A DNA stretch of 48,278 bases, taken from an uncultured Faecalibacterium sp. (GTDB lineage: Bacteria; Bacillota; Clostridia; Oscillospirales; Ruminococcaceae). Below the pieces are notes generated by a model. That model did no database searches. It was given only the letters and a program-made list of their open reading frames with translations, and was not told the DNA's origin. The DNA lies in the NCBI GenBank assembly GCA_934512105.1, contig CAKSWQ010000014.1, positions 1-48,278 of the forward strand, in the 5' to 3' direction. The number at the start of each line of letters is the position of its first letter. Within the stretch, counting starts at the first letter, position 1. Below are positions 9,131 to 17,005 of this stretch, piece after piece. Made by a program: the position numbers and the translations under genes.

Positions 9131-9841
9131 ATGGACGAAAAAACAACTATGGGACAGTCGCTCCGGAGTATGGAGGACGAGGAGACCATTGATCTGATGG
9201 AACTGGCGCGTTTGTTGTGGGCGCATATTGTGCAGATCGTGGCAGCAGCAGTTGCGGCAGCACTGATCTGCCTGCTGGTATGCATGTTTGTACTTACGCC
9301 GAAATATCAGGCATCCATCAATATGATCGTGAATACCCGCCAGGAGGGTACGGCTACCTTTACTAACGATAACTTTAATTCGGCCAAGAATCTGATCAGC
9401 ACCTATGCGGTCATTATCAAGGGCAACACCGTGCTGAACAAGGTCATTGATGAGCTGGATCTGGACATGACCTACGCCGAGCTGTACAACATGGTGACGG
9501 TTGCCGATGTGGACTCTACCCAGATTATGAAGGTCACGGTTACCGATACCGATGCAGAGCGTGCAGGCGAGATCGCCCAGACCATTGCGGATATCGTGCC
9601 TGACGTGCTGGTGGAGAAGGTGGAAGCCGGTTCCTGCAAGACGGTGAGCGATGTGGCCATCAATCCCAACAAGGTGTTCCCCCAGACCAAGAAGTACGTT
9701 GTGCTGGCCGGTCTGCTGGGCGCAATTCTGGTGTGTGGTGTGCTGGTGCTGGCACACCTGCTGCACGATACCGTTGTGGACGATGAAGATATCCAGAAGA
9801 AACTCGGCCTGCCTGTGCTGGGCCTGATCCCGGAGGTGTAA
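9131..9841 (+). CDS. Wzz-type chain-length/BY-kinase activator (CpsC/YwqC-like)
   Basis: A 236-aa membrane protein with the standard CpsC/YwqC layout: a short cytoplasmic N-terminus (IDLMELARLLW), TM1 at about 36-58, an extracellular Wzz domain, TM2 at about 190-210 and a short cytoplasmic C-terminal tail that in this family stimulates the partner kinase. ATG 9131 follows GAAAGGTGAG and MDEKTT fits the family start better than an upstream in-frame ATG at 9062. It is followed five bases later by the kinase gene. In known systems the complex controls polymerisation or export of surface polysaccharide; no such genes are nearby. Confidence 0.85.
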   Translation: MDEKTTMGQSLRSMEDEETIDLMELARLLWAHIVQIVAAAVAAALICLLVCMFVLTPKYQASINMIVNTRQEGTATFTNDNFNSAKNLISTYAVIIKGNTVLNKVIDELDLDMTYAELYNMVTVADVDSTQIMKVTVTDTDAERAGEIAQTIADIVPDVLVEKVEAGSCKTVSDVAINPNKVFPQTKKYVVLAGLLGAILVCGVLVLAHLLHDTVVDDEDIQKKLGLPVLGLIPEV

Positions 9842-9845
9842 GACG

Positions 9846-10613
9846 ATGTGGAATCTGTTTAACAAAAAGAACAAAACTGGCGGCGAGCACCGCACCCTGC
9901 AGCTGATCACCGATAAAAAGATGCCCTTTGGCTATGTGGAGGCCTACAAGTCTCTGCGCACCAATCTGGACTTTATGGCAGGCTCCATGGACGTGCACAC
10001 GCTGGTCCTCACCAGTACCGTGCCGGAAGAGTCCAAGAGCAACGTGGCAGTCAATTTGTCACTGACGCTGGCCGAGAGCGGCAAAAAGATAGCTCTGGTG
10101 GACTGTGACCTGCGTAAGCCGGTGCTGCACCGCTACCTGAAGGCAGGCCACAACGTAAAAGGCGTTTCCAACGTGCTGTCCAACCAGTGCACGCTGGACG
10201 AGGCACTGCAGGAGCTGAAGGAAATGAACATGACCTTCCTGCCCGCAGGCACCCCGCCGCCGAACCCTTCCGAGATGCTGAGCCAGCCGCAGATGCAGGC
10301 CATGGTGGATGCTCTGCGTCAGAAATTCGATGTGGTCATCTTTGATGCACCCCCGATATCGGTAGTCACCGATGCAGCCGTCATTGGCCGCTATGTGGAC
10401 GGCGCAATGTTTGTTGTGCGCTCGGACTACGCTCCCACCGATGCCGTGCGCGGCGCAGTGCGTAAGCTGCAGGGAGCCGGTGTCAAGGTGCTGGGCAGCG
10501 TGCTGACCCGCTACGACATGAAGAAGGCACTCAAGGGCTCCAGCTACGCATACAGCTATGCCTATAATTACAACTATGCCTACGAAAAACAGAAGGCTGA
10601 TGTTGCTGAATAA
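9846..10613 (+). CDS. Bacterial tyrosine kinase (CpsD/YwqD-like BY-kinase)
   Basis: A 255-aa cytoplasmic BY-kinase. It shows Walker A' IALVDCDLRKP (about 82-92) and Walker B VVIFDAPPIS (about 155), plus a C-terminal tyrosine cluster near residues 236-247 (SYAYSYAYNYNYAYE), the autophosphorylation tail. The Walker A position reads VPEESKSN (59-66) instead of the usual PGEGKST: Lys64 and Ser65 are kept, the glycines are not. The upstream gene encodes its membrane activator and the downstream gene the cognate phosphatase. Kinase activity is likely but the altered P-loop deserves a test. Confidence 0.88.
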   Translation: MWNLFNKKNKTGGEHRTLQLITDKKMPFGYVEAYKSLRTNLDFMAGSMDVHTLVLTSTVPEESKSNVAVNLSLTLAESGKKIALVDCDLRKPVLHRYLKAGHNVKGVSNVLSNQCTLDEALQELKEMNMTFLPAGTPPPNPSEMLSQPQMQAMVDALRQKFDVVIFDAPPISVVTDAAVIGRYVDGAMFVVRSDYAPTDAVRGAVRKLQGAGVKVLGSVLTRYDMKKALKGSSYAYSYAYNYNYAYEKQKADVAE

Positions 10614-10625
10614 GGAAGCACTGCT

Positions 10626-11378
10626 ATGACTGATCTGCATTGTCACATTTTGCCCGGCATTGATGACGGCGCAAAAGATACAGAGGTTTCGCTGGAGTTG
10701 CTGCGCAGGGAATATGAGGACGGTGTGCGCAATATCGCGTTCACCAGCCACTTCAACAGCGAACGCACCACGGTGGAAGCTTTTACGGCAAAGCGGCAGG
10801 CTGCCTTTGCGCGGCTGACCGCCGCGCTGGAGGGGCAGCCCATGCAGTTCGACTTCAAGCTGGGCGCAGAGGTGTTTTTCTCGCCCGGTCTGTGCGAGCT
10901 GGATACCCGGGCGCTGTGTATGGGGGACACCGCTTATCTGCTGATGGAGTTTCCCACCACCCACAAGCCGCATTTTATCCGGCAGACCCTGTACAATTTG
11001 CAGCAGCAAGGCATCGTGCCGCTGATCGCGCATATCGAGCGCTACCCCTATGTGCTGGAAGATCCCACCCTGCTGTACGACTGGGTAGCCGCCGGTGCCT
11101 ATGCGCAGATCAATGTGGGATCCTTGCTGGAACCCAAGCTCTGCAAAAAGCTGTGTAAGTTCATCCAGTGGGGACTGGTTCACGTCATCTCCACCGATAC
11201 CCATTCACCGGACAAGCGCCCGCCCTGCATGGCACAGGGTGTGCAGCAGCTGGAAAAGCTGCTTGGCAAGGAAACTGCTGCCCGTATCGTGCGCAACGGC
11301 GATGAGCTGTTCCACGATCAGGAACTGGACGCTGCGACCCTGCATCAGCCCAAAAAGTTTTTGGGAATGTGGGTCTGA
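10626..11378 (+). CDS. PHP-family protein-tyrosine phosphatase (CpsB/YwqE-like)
   Basis: A 250-aa manganese-dependent phosphatase of the PHP superfamily. The metal-binding DLHCHILPGIDDGA motif lies at residues 3-16. Further metal ligands are visible in the HFN segment near 40, in AHIERYPYV near 140 and in STDTHSPDKRP near 195. It would remove phosphate from the tyrosine tail of the neighbouring kinase. It begins 12 bases after the kinase gene, with AAGGAAG upstream. Together the three genes form the classic CpsB/C/D control module. Confidence 0.9.
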   Translation: MTDLHCHILPGIDDGAKDTEVSLELLRREYEDGVRNIAFTSHFNSERTTVEAFTAKRQAAFARLTAALEGQPMQFDFKLGAEVFFSPGLCELDTRALCMGDTAYLLMEFPTTHKPHFIRQTLYNLQQQGIVPLIAHIERYPYVLEDPTLLYDWVAAGAYAQINVGSLLEPKLCKKLCKFIQWGLVHVISTDTHSPDKRPPCMAQGVQQLEKLLGKETAARIVRNGDELFHDQELDAATLHQPKKFLGMWV

Positions 11379-11397
11379 TCCTAAAGTAAGGAGAAAA

Positions 11398-11430
11398 CTG
11401 CCCGGGTGGAGGAGTACTCTGCCCGGGCAG
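11398..11430 (+). repeat. Perfect inverted repeat spanning a candidate start region
   Basis: CTGCCCGGG (11398-11406) and CCCGGGCAG (11422-11430) form a 9-bp GC-rich stem with a 15-nt loop. It lies between the ribosome site AAGGAG (11388-11393) and ATG 11442, and it covers the alternative GTG start at 11406. No U-tract follows, so it does not look like a terminator. Confidence 0.7.
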
Positions 11431-11441
11431 CGGATTTTGAT

Positions 11442-12251
11442 ATGAAGAAAAATAAGGTCCTGAAAATCGTATTGATCGTGCTGGGCACGCTGGTGGTTCT
11501 GCTGGCAGCGGCTGTCCTTGGGGTACTGTTCTATCTTCGCAGTATGGCAGCCAATCTGCCGGAAACGCTGCCGGATGCCCCGGCAGACAGCACACAGCTC
11601 ACCCTGACGGATGAGGATCTGGATAAGCTGCTCAGCGGCGAGATCACGCTGGAGGAGCTGACAAGTGAAGCCGCTTCGTCCAGCAGTGGGGAACAGGATG
11701 CAGCAGCCAGCGTTCCGCAGGAGGGAGCGGATTCGGCATCCGCTCCGGCAGGTTCTTCTGCTTCTTCGGGGAGCGCTGACTCCCAGACGGAGAGCAGCAG
11801 TACTGCTTCCTCCGGTAAGCAGGAGACTGCGGCCGGAACATCCGGTTCCAGTACAACGTCTGCCTCCGAAAAACCGGCGTCCTCGTCCGGCAAACAGGAG
11901 GCCGGCTACGAGGCTGAGGTCAAGGCACTGCTGAAACAGCTGTACAGCGTCAAGGCGCGTGCCGAGGCAGAGCTGAACAGCTGCATTGCCGGAGCAAAGG
12001 CAGAGTTCAAGGCATTGCCGGAGTCTCAGCAGACACAGGCCCGCAAGATCTCCATTGCGCTGGCCAGAAGCGGCAGACTGTATGCGATGCAGGCATCTTA
12101 TGATAAGGAAGTGGCGAGCATTGTCAACCAGATGCGCGCCGTACTGACCGCAAACGGCCAGAGCACTGCACTGGCCGATCAGGCCATGGCTTCCTATAAG
12201 GCACAGAAGAGCGCCATGTACTCCCAGCTGACCGCAAAGCTGTATTCCTGA
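11442..12251 (+). CDS. Membrane-anchored protein of unknown function with Ser-rich linker
   Basis: About 269 aa from ATG 11442. One N-terminal transmembrane segment ([23 protein letters not shown]) is followed by a short acidic stretch (about 45-75), a long Ser/Ala/Glu-rich low-complexity linker (to about 155) and an alpha-helical, probably coiled-coil C-terminal domain of about 110 residues rich in Ala, Lys and Gln. I do not recognise a catalytic motif. GTG 11406 in the same frame, 12 bases after AAGGAG, is the alternative start and would add 12 residues. It is the last gene of the cps-like operon, so a wall- or membrane-facing partner of that module is possible, but this is inference only. 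Confidence 0.7.
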   Translation: MKKNKVLKIVLIVLGTLVVLLAAAVLGVLFYLRSMAANLPETLPDAPADSTQLTLTDEDLDKLLSGEITLEELTSEAASSSSGEQDAAASVPQEGADSASAPAGSSASSGSADSQTESSSTASSGKQETAAGTSGSSTTSASEKPASSSGKQEAGYEAEVKALLKQLYSVKARAEAELNSCIAGAKAEFKALPESQQTQARKISIALARSGRLYAMQASYDKEVASIVNQMRAVLTANGQSTALADQAMASYKAQKSAMYSQLTAKLYS

Positions 12252-12268
12252 CCCGCAAAACGACCTAT

Positions 12269-12335
12269 GACCACCCGCAGCACATTTCCCGGGCACCGAC
12301 CGTGCCGGAGAAGGGGACTGCGGGTGGTCTTTTTT
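12269..12335 (+). terminator. Intrinsic terminator closing the cps-like operon
   Basis: A 12-bp outer stem, GACCACCCGCAG (12269-12280) with CTGCGGGTGGTC (12318-12329), encloses a second short hairpin and is followed by TTTTTT. Confidence 0.9.
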
Positions 12336-12567
12336 GCCAAGTTTCCTGTAATATGGAGAAAAATGCCGGTGACATGGATAGATGGTTCTGGGGGAGAGAC
12401 ACTGTCTTTTGCGCGCAGCAGAGCTGAACAGACCATGCGCGTCCCGGAGCAGCTGCCCAAAAGACCGGAAAAGTAGCACTTTTACCTACAAATATACAGG
12501 AAATTTGTATAAAGTATAAGATTTCGCTCACGCTTTGCTAAAATAAAGTGAATTATTTTCATGTGAA
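12336..12567. other. Gene-free gap before the opp promoter
   Basis: I see no open frame with a ribosome site in this stretch. The right half (from about 12475) is AT-rich, which is in line with an upstream promoter region; no repeat or RNA structure stands out. Confidence 0.5.
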
Positions 12568-12596
12568 TTGACAAAATTCGTGGTACTCTCTATAAT
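12568..12596 (+). promoter_or_regulatory. Consensus promoter of the opp operon
   Basis: TTGACA (12568-12573), 17 bases, TATAAT (12591-12596): both hexamers are perfect. The -10 lies inside a dyad, CTCTAT (12588-12593) with ATAGAG (12599-12604), that could be a repressor site. Transcription should start near 12603, about 190 nt before oppB. Confidence 0.9.
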
Positions 12597-12620
12597 AGAT
12601 AGAGTGTTTCTCGGGTATGG

Positions 12621-12664
12621 ACGATGGTGTTTATGCAACCGCAAGATACCATCGTTTTATTATT
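12621..12664 (+). promoter_or_regulatory. Attenuator-like hairpin in the opp leader
   Basis: ACGATGGTGT (12621-12630) pairs with ATACCATCGT (12646-12655), ten pairs including one G-U, and is followed by the U-rich TTTTATTATT. It starts only about 20 nt after the expected transcription start. It is followed by two more small hairpins, CTGTCC/GGACAG (12673-12693) and GTCCGC/GCGGAC (12696-12721). It may be an attenuator or yield a short RNA. Confidence 0.6.
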
Positions 12665-12792
12665 CGCTTTTTCTGTCCGCGTGCCAAGGACAGACGTCCG
12701 CTATGTGTGAGGCTGGCGGACTGCGGGAAAGTGTGGCTCGGCCTGAGAGCAAAAACAGTAATTCATTGATAGGATTGGAGTGGCATCAAACG

Positions 12793-13710
12793 ATGGCAAA
12801 GTACATCATCAAGCGTGTCGCAATGGGTATCTTCAGTATCTTCATTGTGGCTACGGTTACCTTTTTTGTCATGAACCTGGTCCCCGGTGGCCCGTTCGTG
12901 GCAGAAAAGTCCATCAGCGCCGCTGCTCAGCAGGCTCTGGCCGAAAAGTATGGCCTGGATAAGCCGCTGGGTGTGCAGTACGTCAACTACATGAAGAGCC
13001 TTTTGCATGGCGATCTGGGTCTGAGCCTGCGTCAGCGTGGCCGTACCGTGAACCAGATCATCGCCAGCAAGCTGCCGGTCTCCTGCCGTCTGGCAGGCAT
13101 TGCAGTGGTGGTGGCTCTGTGCGTGGGCATCCCGCTGGGCTGCATTTCCGCTTACAACCGCGGTAAGTGGCTGGATAACGTTATTATTGTGTTTGCTACC
13201 TGTGGCATCGCGATCCCCAGCTTTATTTCCAGCGTGCTGCTTTTGTACCAGTTCGGCATGAACCTGAAGGTTCTGCCTACCGTTGGCCTGAACAGCGCAG
13301 CCGCCTATATCATGCCGGTCACCGCACTGGCCATCTATCCCTCGGCTTATATCACCCGTTTGATGCGCTCCAGCCTGCTGGACGTTATGGGTCAGGACTA
13401 TATGCGCACTGCCCGCGCAAAGGGCGTGTCTCAGTTCATGATCCTGTTCAAGCACGCTCTGCGCAACGCCATTCTGCCTGTCATCACCTACGTCGGCCCT
13501 ATGCTGGCCAGCCTGATGACCGGTTCTTTCGTGGTGGAAAAGATCTTCTCCGTGCCCGGTCTGGGCCGCGACTTCGTGTCTGCCATCACCAACCGTGACT
13601 ACACCATGATCATGGGCACTACCATCCTGCTGTCCAGCATGGTCATCATTGCAAACGTGATCGTGGATATCCTTTATAAGATCATCGACCCGCGCATCAA
13701 GCTGCAGTAA
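12793..13710 (+). CDS. oppB: Oligopeptide ABC importer permease OppB
   Basis: A 305-aa permease of the DppB/OppB type. The N-terminus MAKYIIKRVAMGIFSIFIVATVTFF (first membrane span) is typical, as is the EAA-like cytoplasmic loop DYMRTARAKGVSQFMILFKHALRNAILPV near residues 205-232. About six membrane spans are visible. I take ATG 12793 as the start because the family begins at this point; GGAG ends 12 bases upstream. An open frame runs back to 12568 but that part overlaps the promoter and the structured leader. Confidence 0.92.
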   Translation: MAKYIIKRVAMGIFSIFIVATVTFFVMNLVPGGPFVAEKSISAAAQQALAEKYGLDKPLGVQYVNYMKSLLHGDLGLSLRQRGRTVNQIIASKLPVSCRLAGIAVVVALCVGIPLGCISAYNRGKWLDNVIIVFATCGIAIPSFISSVLLLYQFGMNLKVLPTVGLNSAAAYIMPVTALAIYPSAYITRLMRSSLLDVMGQDYMRTARAKGVSQFMILFKHALRNAILPVITYVGPMLASLMTGSFVVEKIFSVPGLGRDFVSAITNRDYTMIMGTTILLSSMVIIANVIVDILYKIIDPRIKLQ

Positions 13711-13728
13711 GAGAAAGGAGCGATTTTC

Positions 13729-14778
13729 ATGGAAAACATTAAAAAGAATCCGCTCAGCCTGCAGCTCAACGCGGAGGATTTTCTGCCCGCCAGCAATGAG
13801 GAAAAGCAGAGCCTGGTGGTCATGCGCGAAAGCGTCAACTTCTGGAAGGACGGTATCCGCCGCCTGAAGAAGAACAAAATCGCCATGGTCAGCTTTGTGT
13901 TCATCATTGCCATTGCCATCTTTGCCTACCTGCTGCCCGCCGTCTGGCCTTACAGCTACTCCGAGCAGATGAAGGGCAGCAACAACCTGAAGCCCTTTGA
14001 GTACTCTGCCTCCGAGCAGGCGCGTATCGACGCAGGCGAAAAGGTGTTCCCGCACATTCTGGGCACCGACCGTATGGGCCGTGACTTCGCTGTGCGTATC
14101 ATGATGGGTACCCGCGTCAGCCTGTCCGTTGGTCTGATCGCTTCTGTGCTGGTGCTGATCATCGGCGCCACCTACGGTGCGGTTGCGGCCTTTGCCGGCG
14201 GCTGGGTGGATAATATCATGATGCGTATTACAGATATTCTGTACACCATCCCCGATATTCTGCTGATCATTCTGCTGGGCATGGCTCTGAAGGATCCGCT
14301 GGATGCACTGGCTTCCAAACCCGGCTTCAAGTGGATGCAGACCCTTGGCCCCAACATGATCTCCATCTTCATCATCTTTGCTCTGCTGTACTGGGTCGGC
14401 ATGGCGCGTATCGTCCGCAGCCAGATCCTGATCCTGAAGGAGAGCGAGTACGTTACCGCTGCCCGCGCACTGGGCGCATCCGGCGGCCGTATCATCAAAA
14501 AGCATCTGCTCACCAACTGCATCGGTACCTTGATCGTTACCACCACCCTGCAGATCCCGGCCTCCATCTTTACCGAGAGCTACCTGAGCTTCATTGGTCT
14601 GGGTGTTGCAGCCCCGCTGCCTTCTCTGGGTTCTCTGGCTACCGATGCCGTCAAGGGCATGAACACCTACCCCCATCTGCTGATCGCCCCCGCACTGATG
14701 ATCAGCGTGATGATCCTTGTGTTCAACCTGTTCGGCGACGGCCTGCGCGATGCCTTTGACCCGAAGCTGAAGAATTGA
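13729..14778 (+). CDS. oppC: Oligopeptide ABC importer permease OppC
   Basis: A 349-aa permease of the DppC/OppC type. The N-terminal 60 residues form the cytoplasmic OppC_N region ending in RRLKKNKIAMVSFVFII. An external loop with FEYSASEQARI and HILGTDRMGRD follows. The EAA loop reads EYVTAARALGASGGRIIKKHLL. It begins 18 bases after oppB with AAAGGAG seven bases before the ATG. It would pair with OppB to form the channel. Confidence 0.92.
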   Translation: MENIKKNPLSLQLNAEDFLPASNEEKQSLVVMRESVNFWKDGIRRLKKNKIAMVSFVFIIAIAIFAYLLPAVWPYSYSEQMKGSNNLKPFEYSASEQARIDAGEKVFPHILGTDRMGRDFAVRIMMGTRVSLSVGLIASVLVLIIGATYGAVAAFAGGWVDNIMMRITDILYTIPDILLIILLGMALKDPLDALASKPGFKWMQTLGPNMISIFIIFALLYWVGMARIVRSQILILKESEYVTAARALGASGGRIIKKHLLTNCIGTLIVTTTLQIPASIFTESYLSFIGLGVAAPLPSLGSLATDAVKGMNTYPHLLIAPALMISVMILVFNLFGDGLRDAFDPKLKN

Positions 14779-14792
14779 TGAGGTGAACAGAA

Positions 14793-15794
14793 ATGAGCGA
14801 GAAAATTCTTGATATCAAAGATGAACGCCTTTCTTTCTTCACCCCTGCGGGCGAAGTAAAGGCACTGAACGGCGTTTCCTTTACCATGAATCAGGGCGAT
14901 GTTCTGGGCGTTGTGGGCGAGTCCGGCTCCGGTAAGTCGGTCACTGCCTACTCCGTTATGGGTCTGACCGCTTACCCCGGCAAGCTGGTGGGCGGCAAGG
15001 TGTGGTTCAACGGCCACGAGATCGAGAACATGAAGGAGAAGGACTTCCGCAAGATCCGCGGCAACGAGGTCTCCATCATCTTCCAGGACCCCATGACCAG
15101 CCTGAACCCGGTGTACACCATCGGCAACCAGATCGTGGAGGTCATCCGCCTGCACACCGATAAGAACAAGGCCGACGCATGGGCACGCGCCAAGGAGCTG
15201 CTGGAGCTGGTTGGCATCAACGAGCCCGAAAAGCGCCTGAAGCAGTACCCCCACGAGCTGTCCGGCGGTATGCGCCAGCGCGTGATGATCGCCATTGCAC
15301 TGGCCTGTGAGCCCAAGCTGCTGATCGCCGACGAGCCCACCACCGCACTGGACGTGACCATTCAGGCACAGATCTTGGAGCTGATGCAGGATCTGCGCAA
15401 GAAGCTGGGTATGAGCATCATCATGATCACCCACGATCTGGGTGTTGTGGCTTCCATGTGCGAGAAGATCGCCGTCATGTACGCCGGCCACATTGTGGAG
15501 TACGGCACCACCGACGAGATCTTCTACCAGCCGGGCCACGAGTACACCAAGGGTCTGATCAACTCCATCCCCAAGCTGAACACCGCAGAGCACGAGCGCC
15601 TTGTGCCCATCGAGGGTACCCCTGTGGACCTGCTGAATCCGCCGGCCGGCTGCCCCTTTGCGCCCCGCTGCAAGAACTGCATGAAGATCTGTCTGAGCAA
15701 GATGCCTCCGCGCACCGAGCTCAGTGATACCCACTATACCTACTGCTGGCTGCAGCAGAAGGCTGCATTTGAGAAAGGGGAAAAGGCAGAATGA
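14793..15794 (+). CDS. oppD: Oligopeptide ABC importer ATPase OppD
   Basis: A 333-aa ATPase. Walker [10 protein letters not shown] (about 45-53), the OppD-type [11 protein letters not shown] segment, signature [15 protein letters not shown] and Walker [13 protein letters not shown] are all present. The C-terminal oligo_HPY region contains [18 protein letters not shown], a cysteine cluster that binds an iron-sulfur cluster in some family members. GAGGTGA lies upstream of the ATG. Its stop overlaps the oppF start by four bases (ATGA). Confidence 0.93.
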   Translation: MSEKILDIKDERLSFFTPAGEVKALNGVSFTMNQGDVLGVVGESGSGKSVTAYSVMGLTAYPGKLVGGKVWFNGHEIENMKEKDFRKIRGNEVSIIFQDPMTSLNPVYTIGNQIVEVIRLHTDKNKADAWARAKELLELVGINEPEKRLKQYPHELSGGMRQRVMIAIALACEPKLLIADEPTTALDVTIQAQILELMQDLRKKLGMSIIMITHDLGVVASMCEKIAVMYAGHIVEYGTTDEIFYQPGHEYTKGLINSIPKLNTAEHERLVPIEGTPVDLLNPPAGCPFAPRCKNCMKICLSKMPPRTELSDTHYTYCWLQQKAAFEKGEKAE

Positions 15795-16786
15795 GTGAAA
15801 ACAAGACGCTGGTCGAAGTCCAGCACCTGCAGCAGTATTTCCCCGCCGGCGGTGTGGGCAAGAACCGCAAGTACGTTCAGGCTGTGGATGACGTAAGCTT
15901 TGCCATCCGCAAGGGCGAGACCCTTGGTCTGGTAGGCGAGTCCGGCTGTGGTAAGACCACCACCGGCCGCACCCTGCTGCGCCTGTACGAGCCCACCGGC
16001 GGCAAGATCTACTACGACGGCAACCTGCTGTTTGATAAGGACAACAAGATTGCAGTGGATATGCTGCCCTACCGCCGCCGGATGCAGATCGTTTTTCAGG
16101 ATCCCTACGCAAGTCTGGACCCCCGCATGACCATTGGCGACATCGTGGGCGAGGGCATTGATATCCATCATCTGGCCGAGAACGAAAAGGATCGCCATGA
16201 TAAGATCATCGCTCTGCTGGAGCGCGTTGGCCTGAACAGCGAGCACGCAAACCGCTACTGCCACGAGTTCTCCGGCGGTCAGCGTCAGCGCGTGGGCATT
16301 GCCCGTGCACTGGCCGTGAACCCCGAGTTCATCGTTTGTGACGAGCCTGTTTCTGCACTGGACGTTTCCATTCAGGCACAGGTCGTCAATATGTTCGAGG
16401 ATCTGCAGCAGGAGATGGGTCTGACCTACCTGTTCATCGCCCATGACCTGAGCGTTGTGAAGCACATCTCCAACCGCATCGGCGTCATGTATCTGGGCAA
16501 GATGGTGGAGCTGGCCGACAGCTACGAGCTGATCGCCCACAGCATTCACCCCTACACCCGCAGCCTGATCTCCGCAATTCCGGTGGCAGACCCCATTACG
16601 GCCCGCCAGTCCAAGCGTATCGTGCTGCAGGGCGATGTGCCCAGCCCCCTGAACCCGCCGTCCGGCTGCCGTTTCCGCACCCGCTGCCCCTATGCAGACG
16701 AGCAGTGCGCCAACGAGGTGCCTGAGTTCAAGGAGGTCTCCACCGGCCACTGGGCTGCCTGCCATCACCTTGACCGCGTGAAGTAA
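15791..16786 (+). CDS. oppF: Oligopeptide ABC importer ATPase OppF
   Basis: A 331-aa ATPase partner of OppD. Walker [10 protein letters not shown] (about 47-55), [18 protein letters not shown], signature [15 protein letters not shown] and Walker [13 protein letters not shown] are intact. The C-terminal oligo_HPY region has [18 protein letters not shown], again with the Cys cluster. Start and oppD stop overlap as ATGA, so translation is probably coupled. Confidence 0.93.
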   Translation: MSENKTLVEVQHLQQYFPAGGVGKNRKYVQAVDDVSFAIRKGETLGLVGESGCGKTTTGRTLLRLYEPTGGKIYYDGNLLFDKDNKIAVDMLPYRRRMQIVFQDPYASLDPRMTIGDIVGEGIDIHHLAENEKDRHDKIIALLERVGLNSEHANRYCHEFSGGQRQRVGIARALAVNPEFIVCDEPVSALDVSIQAQVVNMFEDLQQEMGLTYLFIAHDLSVVKHISNRIGVMYLGKMVELADSYELIAHSIHPYTRSLISAIPVADPITARQSKRIVLQGDVPSPLNPPSGCRFRTRCPYADEQCANEVPEFKEVSTGHWAACHHLDRVK

Positions 16787-16850
16787 GAACACCTCACACC
16801 GGCAAGAGATGAAAACAATTCAACTTAGCACTGAAATGTTGTCACAAAAT

Positions 16851-16880
16851 GGTTACAGTCCAAGTTTTGGACTTGTAACC
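16851..16880 (+). promoter_or_regulatory. Inverted repeat overlapping the oppA promoter
   Basis: GGTTACAGTCCAA (16851-16863) and TTGGACTTGTAACC (16867-16880) are inverted copies apart from one extra T. The right arm contains the -35 hexamer of oppA. No U-tract follows, so I read it as an operator candidate and not as a terminator of oppF. Confidence 0.6.
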
Positions 16881-16901
16881 GGCATGAGAACGCATTATAA
16901 T
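16873..16901 (+). promoter_or_regulatory. Separate promoter for oppA
   Basis: TTGTAA (16873-16878), 17 bases, TATAAT (16896-16901). A hairpin TCCGGTG/CACCGGA (16914-16920 with 16934-16940) begins just after the expected start site. It would give the receptor its own, higher transcription. Confidence 0.75.
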
Positions 16902-17005
16902 CATTCGTGTTCCTCCGGTGTACAAATTATTTGCACCGGATCGAATATAGAGGCGGCTGGGGCAACCTGGCACACTCAAATTTGATATAAGGGAAGGATA
17001 TTATT

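Noticed and set aside
12603..12792. Known riboswitch or T-box in the opp leader
   Set aside because: No T-box sequence (AGGGTGGNACCGCG) and no match to the c-di-GMP, glycine, lysine or SAM aptamer cores I could recall.
12763..14676. 637-codon minus-strand frame opposite oppBC
   Set aside because: Antisense to two intact permease genes; translation is His/Gln/Asp-rich without any domain.
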